Part shown: one piece after another, positions 30,851 to 42,846 of the stretch | Numbering within the stretch: position 1 is the first letter of the stretch | How the letters are laid out: each line of letters starts with the position of its first letter | Assembly: GCA_012064385.1 (NCBI GenBank) | Contig: QRDG01001828.1 | Location: forward strand, 186,001-250,000 | Origin: Puccinellia tenuiflora | Lineage: Eukaryota; Streptophyta; Magnoliopsida; Poales; Poaceae | Length of the DNA: 64,000 nucleotides | Reading direction: 5' to 3' | Made by a program: the position numbers and the translations under genes | Notes under the pieces: model-generated | Databases searched by the model: none | What the model saw: only the letters and a program-made list of their open reading frames with translations | What the model was told of the DNA's origin: nothing

Positions 30851-33000
30851 ATACTACTACCTACTGAAGCTACCAGGTGCCGTTCCATCCACCCCCAAAA
30901 GGCCAAAAGTAGAGGAAACGGGTTCGGCAGCGACAACACGATGAAGCTGGTAGCCTACTTATTTGCACATCTCCAATCAGTGGTGTGACCTGTCATGTCA
31001 CATGTCCCAAGGACAAGACGATATGGATCAGATGATCGATAATCCGGCTGCATTAACACGGTTAACACGGGGTGCATGTTCATCTCATCTCAGCGCGACG
31101 CGTCACGCCACGAAAGTGCAAATTGGTTCGGCGATGCAGACGTAACAGCGTCCATCTATCCAACTTGACAGCTCTGTCTCTCTGTGTATCAGGATCGGAA
31201 CGGAACCCAATCCAATTGATGTAAGACAACACGCACCGGCAAGAGCTACTAACTCCGGTATATTTATGTCTGACGACACTGTCTGTTCTTAATTCAGACC
31301 GTGATGAAGGTCGGAGACGATCTCCTTACCTAGCGAGATCTCGCAGATGCTGCGATCCAGAAAAGCTAGTCGTTGGGATTCCTGGAAACTTCCCGATGGA
31401 TGATTGCTCGAGTTGAGTCGAGTAGACAGTGTTAATTGGTTGTTAGTATTTGGCACAGGATAAGCTGAGTTTTGTGTTTAAAGGTTATTAAAGCTATCAG
31501 ATCAAGGGCATGCCTGCTTTTCTTATCCAGACGCCTCCTTTTGCAGCGCAGCCACACAGCGATCGACATGTCCTAATCATCTTTGTCTCTTGTGATTATG
31601 ATCTTCTTTTCGTGTAGTCTTATACTAGTACAATTGCTTGTGATATTCGCATGAGGGACTAGTGCGCCCCGCCGCTACGTATCAGGGGCTCTTCTTTTCA
31701 GTAAAGTTGCAGCTATTGGAATGGTATGGTAGTTTAACTGCAAAGAAATATCTGCCTATATCTGTCCGAGTGCACCGAGCACCACCACATATGTATTCCA
31801 CCGAGCTGTGAAGATTGCTGCTGCTGCTTGGAAATGGAATAATTTTCTGAACGGAAACATCTCTTGTCTAGTTTTGGTCTTCTAGTTGGCTGAAGATTCT
31901 GCAGGAAGCTACTGCTAGGAGAGTGACCTATTTGAATCTCGGTAGAATTCGACAGAGCGAGGAGACGAGGACAGTAAACCACAGGAGACGAGAATGCGAT
32001 GCAGTTGTAATCTCTTTCCAGATTTCATCAGGTACCAGACGTCTTCATCCCGATGGTGAGGTCCAGCAGGAGACCAAGAACCCAACGAAGCTCGCCTTCC
32101 ACGAAAACTGGAGGATCGGCGGCGACGGTTCGTTCGTCCGTCGACTCTGAAACACACACGACAGACAGCGGCGCCGGTGGGCGGTGGCCGGGCCGGCCGG
32201 ACGCTCCGTGCCGTTGGCGCCACGGCGCCGTTTGTCGAGCTCGTTGTCCATGTCCGGTGCTGCTCTGAACAAACGTTGCTTTGCTTTTGATTGACCCGTT
32301 GGGCGCTATCGTCGTCTGCGTGCAAGGATTTCAACGTGCGTACGCGGTATGTATGTACAGAGTTAGTATGAGTACTGTGTTGATGGTAAGAATGAAAGCG
32401 TACGTTTGGTGGTTGGAACTTTGACACGCGTCTTTGGTCATTTGGTGGCGTCGAAGCATCAATGCGTGCTAGTTTTTCGTCCGAAGAACTACCCGGGAGA
32501 CACTGTTTTTTTTTAGCTCGGGGATGCCCTGCCTTGATTTTTTTTTTTAAGTATGCAGATGCACTTGTTTTTCTGAACAATTTAAGTTGTTGTACGTCAA
32601 AAACTGACTTCATATAAAAAAATTATGTTTATGTTATCGAACACTGCACAAATCCGTTTCAGAACCGAAAAAAAGGATCAGGTTTAGCCTGAAACCAAAT
32701 CTTGCTCTTTGCAATAACTATTTATAAACCTAGCAAAATCAGACTCTAAACAATAATGTCCTATGTGTGGTATTTAAGAAGGATTTGAATATATTTTGAC
32801 CAGTTTATGAGGGTGACTGAAACCATTTCTAGTGTGATGGATTATGTTTTACGTCTCTACGTTTCTTTGTACATTTTATAGATCTAAAATTCTAATTGTA
32901 TTGCTTAGTACATTTCTTGGTTAAGGACATGAGGACATGTTTTCTCAATTGAAAAGATAATAGTTGAGAGCTCTTCACAATACGAAGTATGGATAAAATT
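30851..33000. other. Intergenic, no gene recognised
   Basis: Short ORFs at 31915-32613 on both strands have no domain and mixed composition. A TTTTTT-rich stretch lies near 32505-32550. No repeat edges could be fixed. Confidence 0.55.
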
Positions 33001-33004
33001 GTAA

Positions 33005-33525
33005 GAAAATGGAGATAAAGAAAAAGGTTAGGCAACGGCCAGTGCTGATTTTATTACAACATGGACACTTCTATGCTGCTACAGACTCTATTATCACCGA
33101 TTTTGATCATTGCGTAAATGAGTTATTTTTAGAGTTGTTTCAGAACTTGTCTTATACTCAATTTTCTAGATTCAATGCTCGTCTTACGAAGAAAATTATC
33201 ATGGGGATTTCTCTAATTATGAGCATGAAATATACAAGACATCTTGCGTATTCGTTATTCATACGCGGACAATTGAAGACATTAGTGATTGTCTTGTGAT
33301 ATTTAAAAGACAGAATATGTTTCCTATGGTTTATGGCCTCATTAAACTAGTATTGATTTTATCAGTGATGACGATAACAATAGAAAGGGCCTTCTCGATG
33401 ATGAAGATTATCAAAACTGAGTTGCACAACAAGATGTCCATGTTGGCCTCTTGATGACTTCATTATGTGGTGCATTAATTGAGGGATATTCAAATTCTTT
33501 ACCGATCAACAAAGTAAGTTTTTTT
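33005..33525 (+). pseudogene. Worn hAT transposase C-terminal fragment
   Basis: The first frame has HFYAATDSIITDFDHCVNEL. After frame shifts, about 33325-33430 gives MVYGLIKLVLILSVMTITIE followed by RAFSMMKIIKTELHNKM, the hAT dimerisation domain pattern (usually P-V-A-T-A-S-V-E-R-A-F-S). It is more diverged than the hAT at 20446 and has no visible termini. Confidence 0.75.
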
Positions 33526-33933
33526 TAAGTAGAGCATTACCATTGCATAGGACTTCTATGTGTCGTTAAAGATTTATTATTGGTATGTCTTTACGTTTTA
33601 CTTATATTTGGATATGTGTATCTTCTATTGTATTAAGTGAATATATGATAGAATTTTATATATAGTACGTATTGGTGTCTCATGACTATTTTTTAATCTT
33701 ATTTTTAGAGTTTGCTTGATCGCAGATTCTTCGTGTCACCCGCCGGTAGTATGAATCCATGCTAGTCTTGCAAGATAGTGTAGCTGTATATGGGTTGAAC
33801 TTGGACTCTACGGAGGGTTAGTATAAATCGCAACAATTCAATCTAAAAAAAAAGAGAGTACTCGTCCAGTGTTTGGTTACATGATCATGACATGCACGGG
33901 TCACAAAACAGGAGTAAGAAAACCTGGCTACCT
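33526..33933. other. AT-rich intergenic sequence
   Basis: No gene or bounded repeat is seen. Confidence 0.5.
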
Positions 33934-33960
33934 AGCATTGCAACGCAAACCCGTCGCCAA
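33934..33960 (+). repeat. 27-bp direct duplication, left copy
   Basis: The 27 bp containing TTGCAACGCAAACCCGTCGC match 36314-36340 at 26 of 27 positions. The two copies bracket the Harbinger element and the repeat block. Confidence 0.9.
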
Positions 33961-34568
33961 ATTTAGAGTAACTCCACCGAGGATCCTAAAAGAGCCCCTA
34001 AAGGCACTTTGGGGTGTGTCAGACACAAAAATCGGCCACACCGGGGTTCCAAAGCTTCAGTCCGGCCCAAATCCTATCCGGCACCACTGCCGGGCTTCCA
34101 ACTCTAGGGGGTGGCTTGGCGGTGCCAGACAATGTCCGCCCCGCGAATCCGACAGATTAGGCCCCTCTGTCATCGACATGAAATGGCTGGAGCCAAATTT
34201 CCCCCTACATTGCCGCGCCGGACGTCAAAACATCTCAAACTTGTTCTCTCCATTCTCACAAACCCCTCTCCTTCTTCTTGCTCGCCGCCGCCGCCCCCTC
34301 CGACCTCTCCTTCCTCGTTGTCTCCATCGCCTCGAACCTCTTGCCGGCTCCGATAGCGCCGGGGAGACTGAAGAAACCCAACCACAACAAATCCACCAAG
34401 ACACCAGGTGGCCATACGATACGCCGTCAACAAGTTCCATGGATGTTAGGATCAAGTGAACAATAGAAACGAGAGTGGCTCCAACGAAATCGACATAGTA
34501 TGATGCTAACGAAAACTATGTTTTTCGCATGCATGACACTTGCATTGTTCTTTTAACATGTGTCTTTT

Positions 34569-35072
34569 GATCTAGTTGAAGGAAGCTATCACGATGTATC
34601 AAACCTTGTACAAGAAGACTACATTGCGTATGTCCATTAGCCGAGGAGGCGGCAACGAGGTCGACATCGACGAAACCCGAATGTCGGGGGCTGGCCCAAT
34701 CCCATGGCCAACTGGGAACAAGAAGGCGAAGGCGGCGACACACAAGGCCGGTGCATCTTCATCCCTACAAGAGCCTCTTGCCACGTTCATCACATCCTCA
34801 ACCACTCTCAAAGAGAAGATGCACGAAACGGAAAATGAAAGGTGGGATATGTACTATACCGTGCAAGGCCAATAGCCGAAGGTGCTGCAAGAATCGAAGG
34901 AGGTGAAAGAGATGAAGATCAAGGAGATGCAAGAAAATCGGGAGCTCAAGATCATGGCCATGGACACGTCAAACATGACGGCGGAACGACAAGAGTACTT
35001 TGCCGAGGAGGTCGGCGTGTCATGAAGGCGAGGAAACAAAGGGCCGCGGATGCCGAGACCCAAGAAGAATGA
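34569..35072 (+). pseudogene. Harbinger ORF1 remnant (NAM-associated C-terminal type)
   Basis: The conceptual reading gives RMSGAGPIPWPTGNKKAKA, a Ser-rich linker, a charged helix, an in-frame TAG at 34873-34875, then KEVKEMKIKEMQENRELKIM, AMDTSNMTAERQEYF. This is the C-terminal half of the Myb-like accessory protein of plant Harbinger elements (RP-G-K-A-K, then a coiled coil, then a DTS-M motif). The N-terminal Myb/SANT part is absent. Confidence 0.72.
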
Positions 35073-35117
35073 TTTTCATGTTCTTTGATGTCTAGATGTA
35101 TTTTGGTGGCAAAATAT

Positions 35118-35250
35118 GTTGTTGGCCGTGCCTGTGTTGGCCGGTGAAGCTATTGGTCGTGACTGTGTTGGTTGGTGAAACTATTGGCTGTGCATGTGTT
35201 GGCCGGTGAAACTATTGGCAGTGCCTGTGTTGGCCGGTGAAACAATCGTG
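35118..35250. repeat. Tandem repeat of about 33 bp inside the Harbinger element
   Basis: Four copies of GTGTTGGCCGGTGAAACTAT-like units at about 35134, 35167, 35198 and 35228. Confidence 0.85.
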
Positions 35251-35639
35251 CCCGGCCGTGTTGGCAAATGTATATTTTGGGTTGTTGATGAGATCAATTT
35301 TGCTTTGGGGATTTTTTTTGGGGGTTGCCGGTGTGGGAGACACAAAAAAGTGTCGGAAAAGTGTCTGGCACCCCCAAAGGGGGCTCCGATTGGGGTGTGC
35401 ACAATTTAGGCGCCCCCGGTGGAGGTGCTCTTAGGGCCAGTTGGGATTTCAGTATTTTAGCTGTATAAACGACGAAATGCGTCGGGAGAGAATCCAGACC
35501 TCGTCTGGTCCCTATAATTTACAGCTGCATGGCGTACCGGAATGGAGAAATACAAGCAGTCTGGTTCGTATAGTTCACAACTGCATGGGGTGGAGAAATA
35601 TCGGGGTGGAGAAATACAGGCAACCAAGCGGGGCCTTGT

Positions 35640-36262
35640 GAAATATTTCCAACTCTTATCACATTCCTTTCACAAGTTTTACCAACCTTTTGGCCAATAT
35701 GGGATCAATGAGTCTCTAACTAATATTTTGGATAGCCAATGGTTGCTAAATTTTGGTACGAAATAGTGGAATTTTTGGAGAGCATATGCGCGACTGTATT
35801 GACAAAAAAGTCTACCGGCACGTGGCGGCAAACCCGCCAAACGACACGTGACACTTGCCGCCATAGCTAATGGCGGCAGACATTATTCACTCGAATGCTT
35901 TTGATTCCAAAAAATTCAGTTACCAGCAAAAAAAGTGTGAACAATGTTGCTGTCATAGGTTGCGGCGGCAACGTGTCGTTTGACGGGCTTGCCGCCACGG
36001 GACAGGTGGTCTTTTTTATTGGTGCCCAAATTTGGCCTACCATTTTTTTTTGTCAGCCTGAGATATTTTGGATTTCACTTGGTTGGATGCACGCAACCAA
36101 ACAAAACTTGGTTGGATGCCAAAATTTTGGTTACATATGAATTTCGCCAACTCTTATCATGTTCCTTTCAGAAGTCTTACCTTCCTTTTGGGATCAACAA
36201 ATCGCTAACCAATATTTTGGCAAGCCAATAGTTGCCCTCCAATTTTGATAGGGCATACAAAG
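35640..36262. repeat. Direct repeats flanking an inverted repeat
   Basis: A block of about 115 bp (35645-35760, starting TTTCCAACTCTTATCAC) recurs at 36141-36252 in the same orientation with moderate divergence. Between them lie inverted arms: 35821-35849 (CGTGGCGGCAAACCCGCC...) and 35971-35999, matching at about 27 of 29 bases with a loop of about 120 bp. No target duplication or protein is seen. Confidence 0.7.
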
Positions 36263-36313
36263 GCATGAACCGAACAAACATACTACCCCCTGGCCCCTAG
36301 GCTATAGCTAGCT

Positions 36314-36340
36314 AGCGTTGCAACGCAAACCCGTCGCCAA
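36314..36340 (+). repeat. 27-bp direct duplication, right copy
   Basis: This is the partner of 33934-33960. It lies 227 bp upstream of the chosen F-box start codon. Confidence 0.9.
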
Positions 36341-36566
36341 CGACCGGGTCTCCGGGACAACTATGATGGCACCTGCAAAACGCACCGCTCCCTGTTATGT
36401 TACCCTGACGTACGTAATATACTTTCCCCATTCTCCTCCCACTCCGAACAAACAAACCCAACTCGCCTCATCGTCTCCTCCCCACCGCAGCCCCCAGATC
36501 CATCCTCCCTCCCGTCCACCCGCATGGCCAGCGCCTCCCCACGCCTCCCGGGGGCACCCTCGTAGC
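36341..36566 (+). promoter_or_regulatory. Probable core promoter and 5' UTR of the F-box gene
   Basis: A weak TATA-like TAATATAC occurs near 36414, followed by a CT-rich leader. The upstream neighbour is the 27-bp duplication, so little ancestral promoter may remain between it and the gene. Confidence 0.4.
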
Positions 36567-38171
36567 ATGGGCCAGTCCCCCTCCTCCAAATCCTCCTCCA
36601 CCCCTTCCCCGCCGCCGCCGCCGCGCCGCTCCATGCCGCCGCCGCAGATGCCCGCCTCCTCCTCCTCCTCCTCCTCCTCGTTCGCGCCGCCGCCGCCCGC
36701 GCGCGACCACACGCAGGACCTCCCCGACGAGATCCTCACGCTCGTCTTCGCCTCCCTCACCCCCGCCGAGCGCAACGCCTGCTCCCTCACCTGCGCGCGC
36801 TGGAAGGAGGTGGACGACGCCACGCGCCACCGCCTCTCCCTCGACGCGCGCGCCTTGCTGGGCCGCGCCGCGCCGTCCCTCTTCGCGCGCTTCACCGCCG
36901 TCACCAAGCTCGCCCTCCGCGCCGCGCGCGGCTCCGGCGCCGACAGCCTCAGCGACGGCGGGGCCACGGCCGTCGCCGCCACGCTGCCCTCCGACCGCCT
37001 CGCCAGGCTCAAGCTCAGGGGCCTCAGGCAGCTCTCGGACGCCGGGCTCGGCTCCCTCGCGGCCGCTTCCCCCGTGCTCCGCAAGCTCTCCGTCGCCTCC
37101 TGCACCTTCGGGCCCAAGGCCTTCGTGGCCGTGCTCAAGTCCTGCCCCCTCCTCGAGGACCTCTCCGTCAAGCGCCTCCGCGGCCTTCCGGACACCTCCG
37201 GCGCCGGGGCCGCCACCACGGAGGAGATCCTCTTCCCGCCTGCCTCGGCGCTGCGCTCGGTGTGCCTCAAGGATCTCTACAGCGCCCTCAGCTTCGTGCC
37301 GCTGATTGCGTCCTCGCCCAACCTTCGCTCCCTAAAGATCCTGCGCTGCTCAGGTGCTTGGGACCTGCCATTGGAGCTCATCGCTGCCCGTGCTCCTGGC
37401 CTTGTTGAGATCCACCTTGAGAAGCTCCAGGTCGGTGACCGTGGGCTGGCTGCCATCTCGGCCTGTACCAATCTGGAGGTGCTCTTCCTTGTCAAGACCC
37501 CTGAGTGCACCGACGATGGCATAATCAGTGTCGCGCAGAACTGCCACAAGCTGCGCAAGCTACATATTGATGGGTGGCGCACAAACAGGATCGGGGATCG
37601 CGGGCTCATGGGGGTTGCACGAGGATGCCCGGACCTTCAGGAGCTTGTCTTGATAGGGGTCAACCCCACCGTGCAAAGCCTCCGGATGCTTGGTGAGCAC
37701 TGCCGTGTGCTGGAGCGTCTCGCGCTTTGTGGGTGTGAGACTGTCGGGGATATCGAGATTATTTGCCTTGCTGAGCGCTGTGCCGCTCTCAAGAAACTTT
37801 GCATCAAGGGATGCCCGGTCTCGGACCGTGGAATGGGAGCACTGAATAGGGGTTGCCCCAGTTTGGTCAAGGTGAAGTTGAAGAGGTGCCGTGGAGTATC
37901 GTATGAATGCATTGAGCAACTGAAGATTGTTAGGGGGGATTCGTTTTCGATCAGCTTGGATATTGTATTGGAGCATGATGCAGGGACCGTGAGGGAAAAT
38001 GTTGTGCAAGAGACTGGACAAGCACAGATTACAGAGCTAACTGGACAGATGGCGGCCATGGACCTTCCTACGAATGCTGCTGGTGCACAATCTTTTGCTC
38101 AGGCGAGTAGTAGGATGCGGAGCGTCATGTTAGCACTTAGAAGGAGGTTTGGCAATCCTCCACCAATGTGA
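36567..38171 (+). CDS. F-box/LRR protein of the VFB/SKIP2 type
   Basis: One exon of 534 codons, ending TGA at 38169-38171. The start was placed at ATG 36567 because the product then begins MGQSPSS, as VFB/SKIP2-type proteins do, and the Gly2 context could allow N-myristoylation. The frame is open upstream to 36318, but that part is UTR-like. Residues 10-48 are Pro/Ser-rich low complexity. The F-box is at about 49-88 (DLPDEILTLVFASLTPAERN...CARWKEVD). Cysteine-containing leucine-rich repeats follow to about 500 (LKLRGLRQLSDAGLGSLAAA, LRSLKILRCSGAWDLPLEL, LERLALCGCETVGDIEI). Such proteins are substrate receptors of SCF ubiquitin ligases, binding SKP1/ASK through the F-box. The target is unknown. 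The antisense frame at 36395-37270 is a GC-rich shadow. Confidence 0.94.
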   Translation: MGQSPSSKSSSTPSPPPPPRRSMPPPQMPASSSSSSSSFAPPPPARDHTQDLPDEILTLVFASLTPAERNACSLTCARWKEVDDATRHRLSLDARALLGRAAPSLFARFTAVTKLALRAARGSGADSLSDGGATAVAATLPSDRLARLKLRGLRQLSDAGLGSLAAASPVLRKLSVASCTFGPKAFVAVLKSCPLLEDLSVKRLRGLPDTSGAGAATTEEILFPPASALRSVCLKDLYSALSFVPLIASSPNLRSLKILRCSGAWDLPLELIAARAPGLVEIHLEKLQVGDRGLAAISACTNLEVLFLVKTPECTDDGIISVAQNCHKLRKLHIDGWRTNRIGDRGLMGVARGCPDLQELVLIGVNPTVQSLRMLGEHCRVLERLALCGCETVGDIEIICLAERCAALKKLCIKGCPVSDRGMGALNRGCPSLVKVKLKRCRGVSYECIEQLKIVRGDSFSISLDIVLEHDAGTVRENVVQETGQAQITELTGQMAAMDLPTNAAGAQSFAQASSRMRSVMLALRRRFGNPPPM

Positions 38172-41100
38172 TGTGGGATGGAAATCGATGAACTCCTTTG
38201 CTGTTTTATGGTTTCTAGTCTCATATTCATGTTCTTTAGCTTATTACATTTCATATCCAGTCCCTGCAAAATCTCCATTATTTGTTATTCCGTGTTTTTC
38301 TGCTGAGCTGATAGTATTTTCTCTCTGTGTTGTGATTTTGAATTGCTCTAGGATAGCTATGCTGATGAGTAGCATGCTTCCTTCCGTATCCATAAAAAAT
38401 AGTTTTTTTGTTTGCATGTAGCTGCAATTCTTTGTTTGCATTTCAACGACATGAAATTAAAAATGATCACCTTCACTACCAAACACATAGGTATATTTAG
38501 ATGACAAAGTACACCGTTGGCACATGGTGTGGAATTATGCACAACAGCAGTTTATCCAACTTGTCATTGTATGCATATGAAATGGTGTATCGTAAACAAC
38601 CAAAGAGGCAAAAATAATGCATACGTTAAACCAAGTGATATTGTCTCCTATTATTTGAAAAGGTCTTGGATAGTGATATGGTAGATGTTGCTTGGAAGTT
38701 TAATTAGCAGCGATAGTGATAATTCTGGATTTCATTTTATGTATTAATATGTAGGCGTGTATCTTTGCCCTTCATCATGTCTTAATAGTATTATACTTCA
38801 ATGTAATTGGATTGGTTCGGCTGGAAGTCATCTGGACTGATTCGTAATAACCCTTCTAGAAATGAAGTAAAGTCAGCGATTATCTATGTTCTTCTATATT
38901 CGAATGATGATATTTAGTCCGTTCTTGTACACACTTTTCAGGTCTAGTGTTTACATTGTGAGCCTTTGGTTAGTTGCTGTCACATGACCCGTACCAACTT
39001 TGTTGATGTTGAGAATTAACATATGACCACAACATTCTGACAGACACCATATTTTAAAATGCACAAGTAAATTCATCGTTTCAGTAGTTGTCAAGCTTTA
39101 GAGTGTAAGCATATGGAAGTCCATAAGAATAACTTTTCTGCCTTTGTTATGAGATATCGCAACCAGTTGTCAGTAAATTATGCCTTGTCACTGGGATATC
39201 TCATCTTCCTCGGTAAATTATGTGTTGTTGGGCCTTTCTAATATGAGATATTTGTTGAACTTTGGGGTGTTATCCTTCAGAAAATCTTTACCAGTAGCTT
39301 TCAGTGGCGGGTCTATTGTTGTGCGTGTGTTAAGTCTTATATACGCGTTACAGGTCAGTAGGCTGAGACCTTGGACATCATTCTCCGAGGCTCTAAGCAA
39401 TGAACCTTCTAGAATAATCGATACCTCCATTGCCTTGTCATGGAGGGCTAGAAATTCAAACAGTAAGTTTTCCTCTGGCATAGAACTGGGGGTATGTGTT
39501 TGGGTATAGGTTCAAACTGGCAATAAAGTAATAGAAGTACTTGCCAATACTCTTTTGATCTATTCAGCCTGGCAGAATATCATCAGGCAGTGAAGGGGTC
39601 AGAAAGATCTATTAGTTGGTCAAACTTGGACATCTGCTTTTAATACTGCTTTGGCTTTGCTAACCAAACATAACATCTGACATTATATAATACTCCTGGG
39701 AGTGATGCAAAGCTTTGTCCAGGAAATGCTCCCTGTAACTCAGTCCACAGAACATGGTCATGCTGCCCAAATTGTCGACACGAGCGCCCTTATCGTGGAC
39801 GTTCGGAATGGCGATGTCCTTGTCTGGTCGATTGCTGGCACTGTTAGAACTTATTATTAGTACTCCTACTGCGCCGGTTGCTGGGCGTTCAGGCCTGGTG
39901 CCATTAATCCAAAACGTGAAGCTTGTCGGTTCTTCTGTCTTGTTCCTAGTTGTTTCGCTGTGCATTTTGCTTTGGATGCTCCTCTTTTGCACGGAATGAT
40001 GTAATGTTGTTGTCCACACCCGGGTACCCGTGCATCCGTTGAACTCTCGTCTCCCTGGCAGCACGAGTGCAGAATCCTGGCCACTTATGAATTCCATTTG
40101 GACCATTTCATCATTTCAGATTTCGAAACTTGTAGCATTGCAGCTGTTGCTTTCAACTTGGGGCGCCAACCTGTACCTACTACCTAGAGCCGAGCTCGGT
40201 CCTGTCCTGCCTGCACAGAGACGTAGCATCCGTCTTTAAAATTCAGTTCTTGCTCTGTTTGGTTGGACGCGTGCCTCATCACCCTTGATGAGATTTTTTT
40301 CCCTCGTGTTCTCTTGATATTTTCTACTCGGTGTTCGTGGCTGCGAAGAGGACATTTGCTCTGCAATTAAAGACGTCGCCATTTGTCCAGCAAGTTAAGC
40401 GTGACCTACACAAGTGTGATACAGTAGCAAATATCTCGCTTCACGGTAGCAGCTTAATTCCTGGGTCCCTGACATGCTATCTTCTGAGGAAAAACGTTTG
40501 CTCCGAGACTCCGGTGTCTGTTATCATGTCCCGAAGTGGCATGGGGTGTAGGTAGATAGGATGGATGCAGCGACATTGTTCCGGATGCTGCAGCAGCGGA
40601 GGAGTCCGTCGTAGGTTTGGCTCGATTGGTGTTCTCTGGGAATCCAGAAGCCAACAGCCCGACATGGGGCATCACCGCATCATCCCAGTGTCTCGGAGAC
40701 CGAGAAAAGTTGAAGCTACTTACTTGGGTCTAGGACTAGGAGTACCAATCTTGGATCTGCATGATTCCTCCGGCCGGTAGATAGCTCGACCAGAATTAGC
40801 AGTTCAGCACACACAAGCTCGAGGTTCCACTAAGCATCACTTGTACGGCATCAAAGGTACCAGCTGTACCTCCTTTTGGCGCATGAGCAGCACTGAGATT
40901 TTTTGGTCGGAGCAGAAGAGCAAGGAGGTTTGCCGAAGGGAAACACCAGCAAAGAAGAAGTGTGTCTGTCGTGAAGGATCATGATCGTCATGTTATGACT
41001 GTTTTTTTCTAGAAAATCAATTTTGTGTGTGTACGGTGTTGTAGGCCTCGGACAGAATGGGCCCAGCCCAATAGGTGAAATCCGACCTGACCCACGTCGC

Positions 41101-41577
41101 CTCTGGAAATGACACGGTATCGCTCGGGCGATTGGTACCCCTGTTTCGCTAAAGAATTTCGGTTCCTGGGCTCGGCCCATTTCCGCTTCGTAACGCTCAG
41201 CTGGAGGAAGGATGGTTCGTCCACCAGTACGCTCGCTGGATGGCCTGCATAAGAATCGGTCGTTCGTTTCTTCGCCTCCTTTCTACGTCAAACATTTCTA
41301 TATATTTTCTTTTTTTATTTCGTTTCAATTTTCCGTTATTTCCTTCCTTTGGTGTACTTATGCTTTTTATTTCTTTATCTTTCTCTTTCTTCCTTTATTT
41401 CTTATATTCTTTTTTTGTGCTTTCACTATACCGTTTCTTTCTTCATATGATTCAATTTCAAGTCGAGTTTTTAGTTTTTTATTTAATGTTTCATTTTAAA
41501 CATGACGCAAGGAAGAAACGGCTTAGGTAACTGGCGAAGCTAAGACTCGGCAAATCCCTGGGTCGAGTACCCCGGGT
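38172..41577. other. Intergenic; 3' region of the F-box gene and unassigned sequence
   Basis: No further gene is recognised. The 148-codon minus frame at 39660-40106 has no domain. 41270-41500 is strongly pyrimidine-rich on the + strand. The left end of the Tat gypsy element starts near 41578. Confidence 0.55.
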
Positions 41578-41996
41578 TGATTGAGGGGGAGAGAGATGAG
41601 CGCTGGTGATCACGACGGCTAACAGGCGAGGCGTTTACCTAGGTTCAGGCTCCCGGAGGATAAAACCCTACTTCCTGCTTGTCTGGTATTGATGTTGAGT
41701 GTGGCTACAATGGCGAGATGGCAATCTCGCTAGGGTTTGAGATGGCGGCTATGAGCGTGAGCGTATGCGTTACCCTAGACGAGGGACCCTCCTAGCCTTT
41801 ATATTGTAAGCTAGGTCTCGGGTGAACGGTGCTGATGGCACTTACAAGACGATCGAGGCTGATGACCTAATGTCGACTATCTTGGGTCGCCCGTCGTCCT
41901 CCTTGGGCCTTCCTTGGGCCCTCGTCATAAGGCAGATGTTCTTGGCGTGACCCAGGTATCACCACCGTGGGGTAGTCGAAGAGTGACCCCACGACA
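41578..41996 (-). repeat. 3' LTR of the Tat-type element
   Basis: The minus strand starts TGTCGTGGGGTCAC at 41996, directly after a G-rich polypurine tract (CACTCGGGGGCTAC, 41997-42010). The left edge is placed at TGATTGAGGGGG (41578) by the TG rule and is uncertain, because the partner LTR is outside the window. A CAATATAAAGG TATA-like box lies on the minus strand near 41797-41806. Confidence 0.65.
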
Positions 41997-42815
41997 GTAG
42001 CCCCCGAGTGCTTAGTCGAATCGTAGAGTCGGGTAAAGGACTCCTTCCTTCTGGGCACGCCACCAGGTTCCTGAAAGGAACAAATAAAATTGGTCGACTC
42101 CGGCCGTTCAGGGCTTATGGAGGATTCCTTAGTCGAAACATCGACTGCAGGGTAAAAACTGCAAGTATTGCTTTGGTCAGTGATTTTTCGACTGCGATTG
42201 TTCTAAGTCATTCGGGAGCACGTACAGCGCTCCCGATGGGAGTAGCCCCCGAGGTTAAGCTGAATTGCTTGCAATTGAGGTTAAACTCAATTTTTCCTTC
42301 AGTCGAAAAGCCCGCTCCTGATGGGAGTAAAGAAGAGACTCGAGCTGACGGAGTCGCAACTGGCTTTGCGTGACTTACTTTGTAGTCGGCCGGTTTGGCT
42401 TACTGCTTTGAGTTTTACTCAGCTCATGGAGCTTACTGAATTTATTTTCCACTCAAATGGACTTGTCGAGTCTATTCAGCTCTTAAAGCTTATTGTATCT
42501 TTGTTGCACTCGAATGAATTATCCGGGTGCTCCATCAGCCCGTTGGCTTACTTGCTACGCCTCCGCAGGTGACGTCAGCGCTGACGTTTTTGGCACACTC
42601 TATGTCCGATGGGACGTGACAGGGTGGTCCCAGTGTCAGTATTGACTGATTTGACCGTTGGGCGCGAAATTTTCGCGGCGTGATGATGGCGCCTCGATTC
42701 CCGCGCGTAGTGGGCGGCGTGGCTGGCGACGGTTGCTATCTCTGCGCGACATGTGGACGGCCAGATGAGGTTGTGGAGAGCGGTTTCGCGGGGAACGGCC
42801 AGGATGAACTGACCC

Positions 42816-42846
42816 CGCGGTATATATTTTTCACCGCGGTGGGGAA
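42816..42846 (+). promoter_or_regulatory. TATA promoter of the antisense gene, inside an inverted repeat
   Basis: TATATATTTTT is bracketed by CCGCGGT on the left and ACCGCGG on the right. It lies about 120 bp before ATG 42951 and would drive transcription opposite to the retrotransposon. Confidence 0.6.

Larger units (their letters stand above)
33966..35430 (+). mobile_element. PIF/Harbinger element (non-autonomous, 1.47 kb)
   Basis: TTA target duplication at 33963-33965 and 35431-35433. The left end GAGTAACTCCACCGAGG and the right end in reverse complement GAGCACCTCCACCGGGGG form the inverted repeats, continuing inward with further similarity. It carries a remnant ORF1 but no DDE transposase. 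Confidence 0.88.

Noticed and set aside
31915..32613. 232-codon minus-strand ORF as a possible gene
   Set aside because: No recognisable domain, mixed low-complexity composition, and no promoter or splice context that supports it.
36395..37270. 291-codon antisense ORF over the F-box gene
   Set aside because: It mirrors a GC-rich coding region, has no domain, and its content follows from third-position GC of the sense gene.
39660..40106. 148-codon minus-strand ORF
   Set aside because: No domain or gene structure is visible; it could not be supported as a gene.
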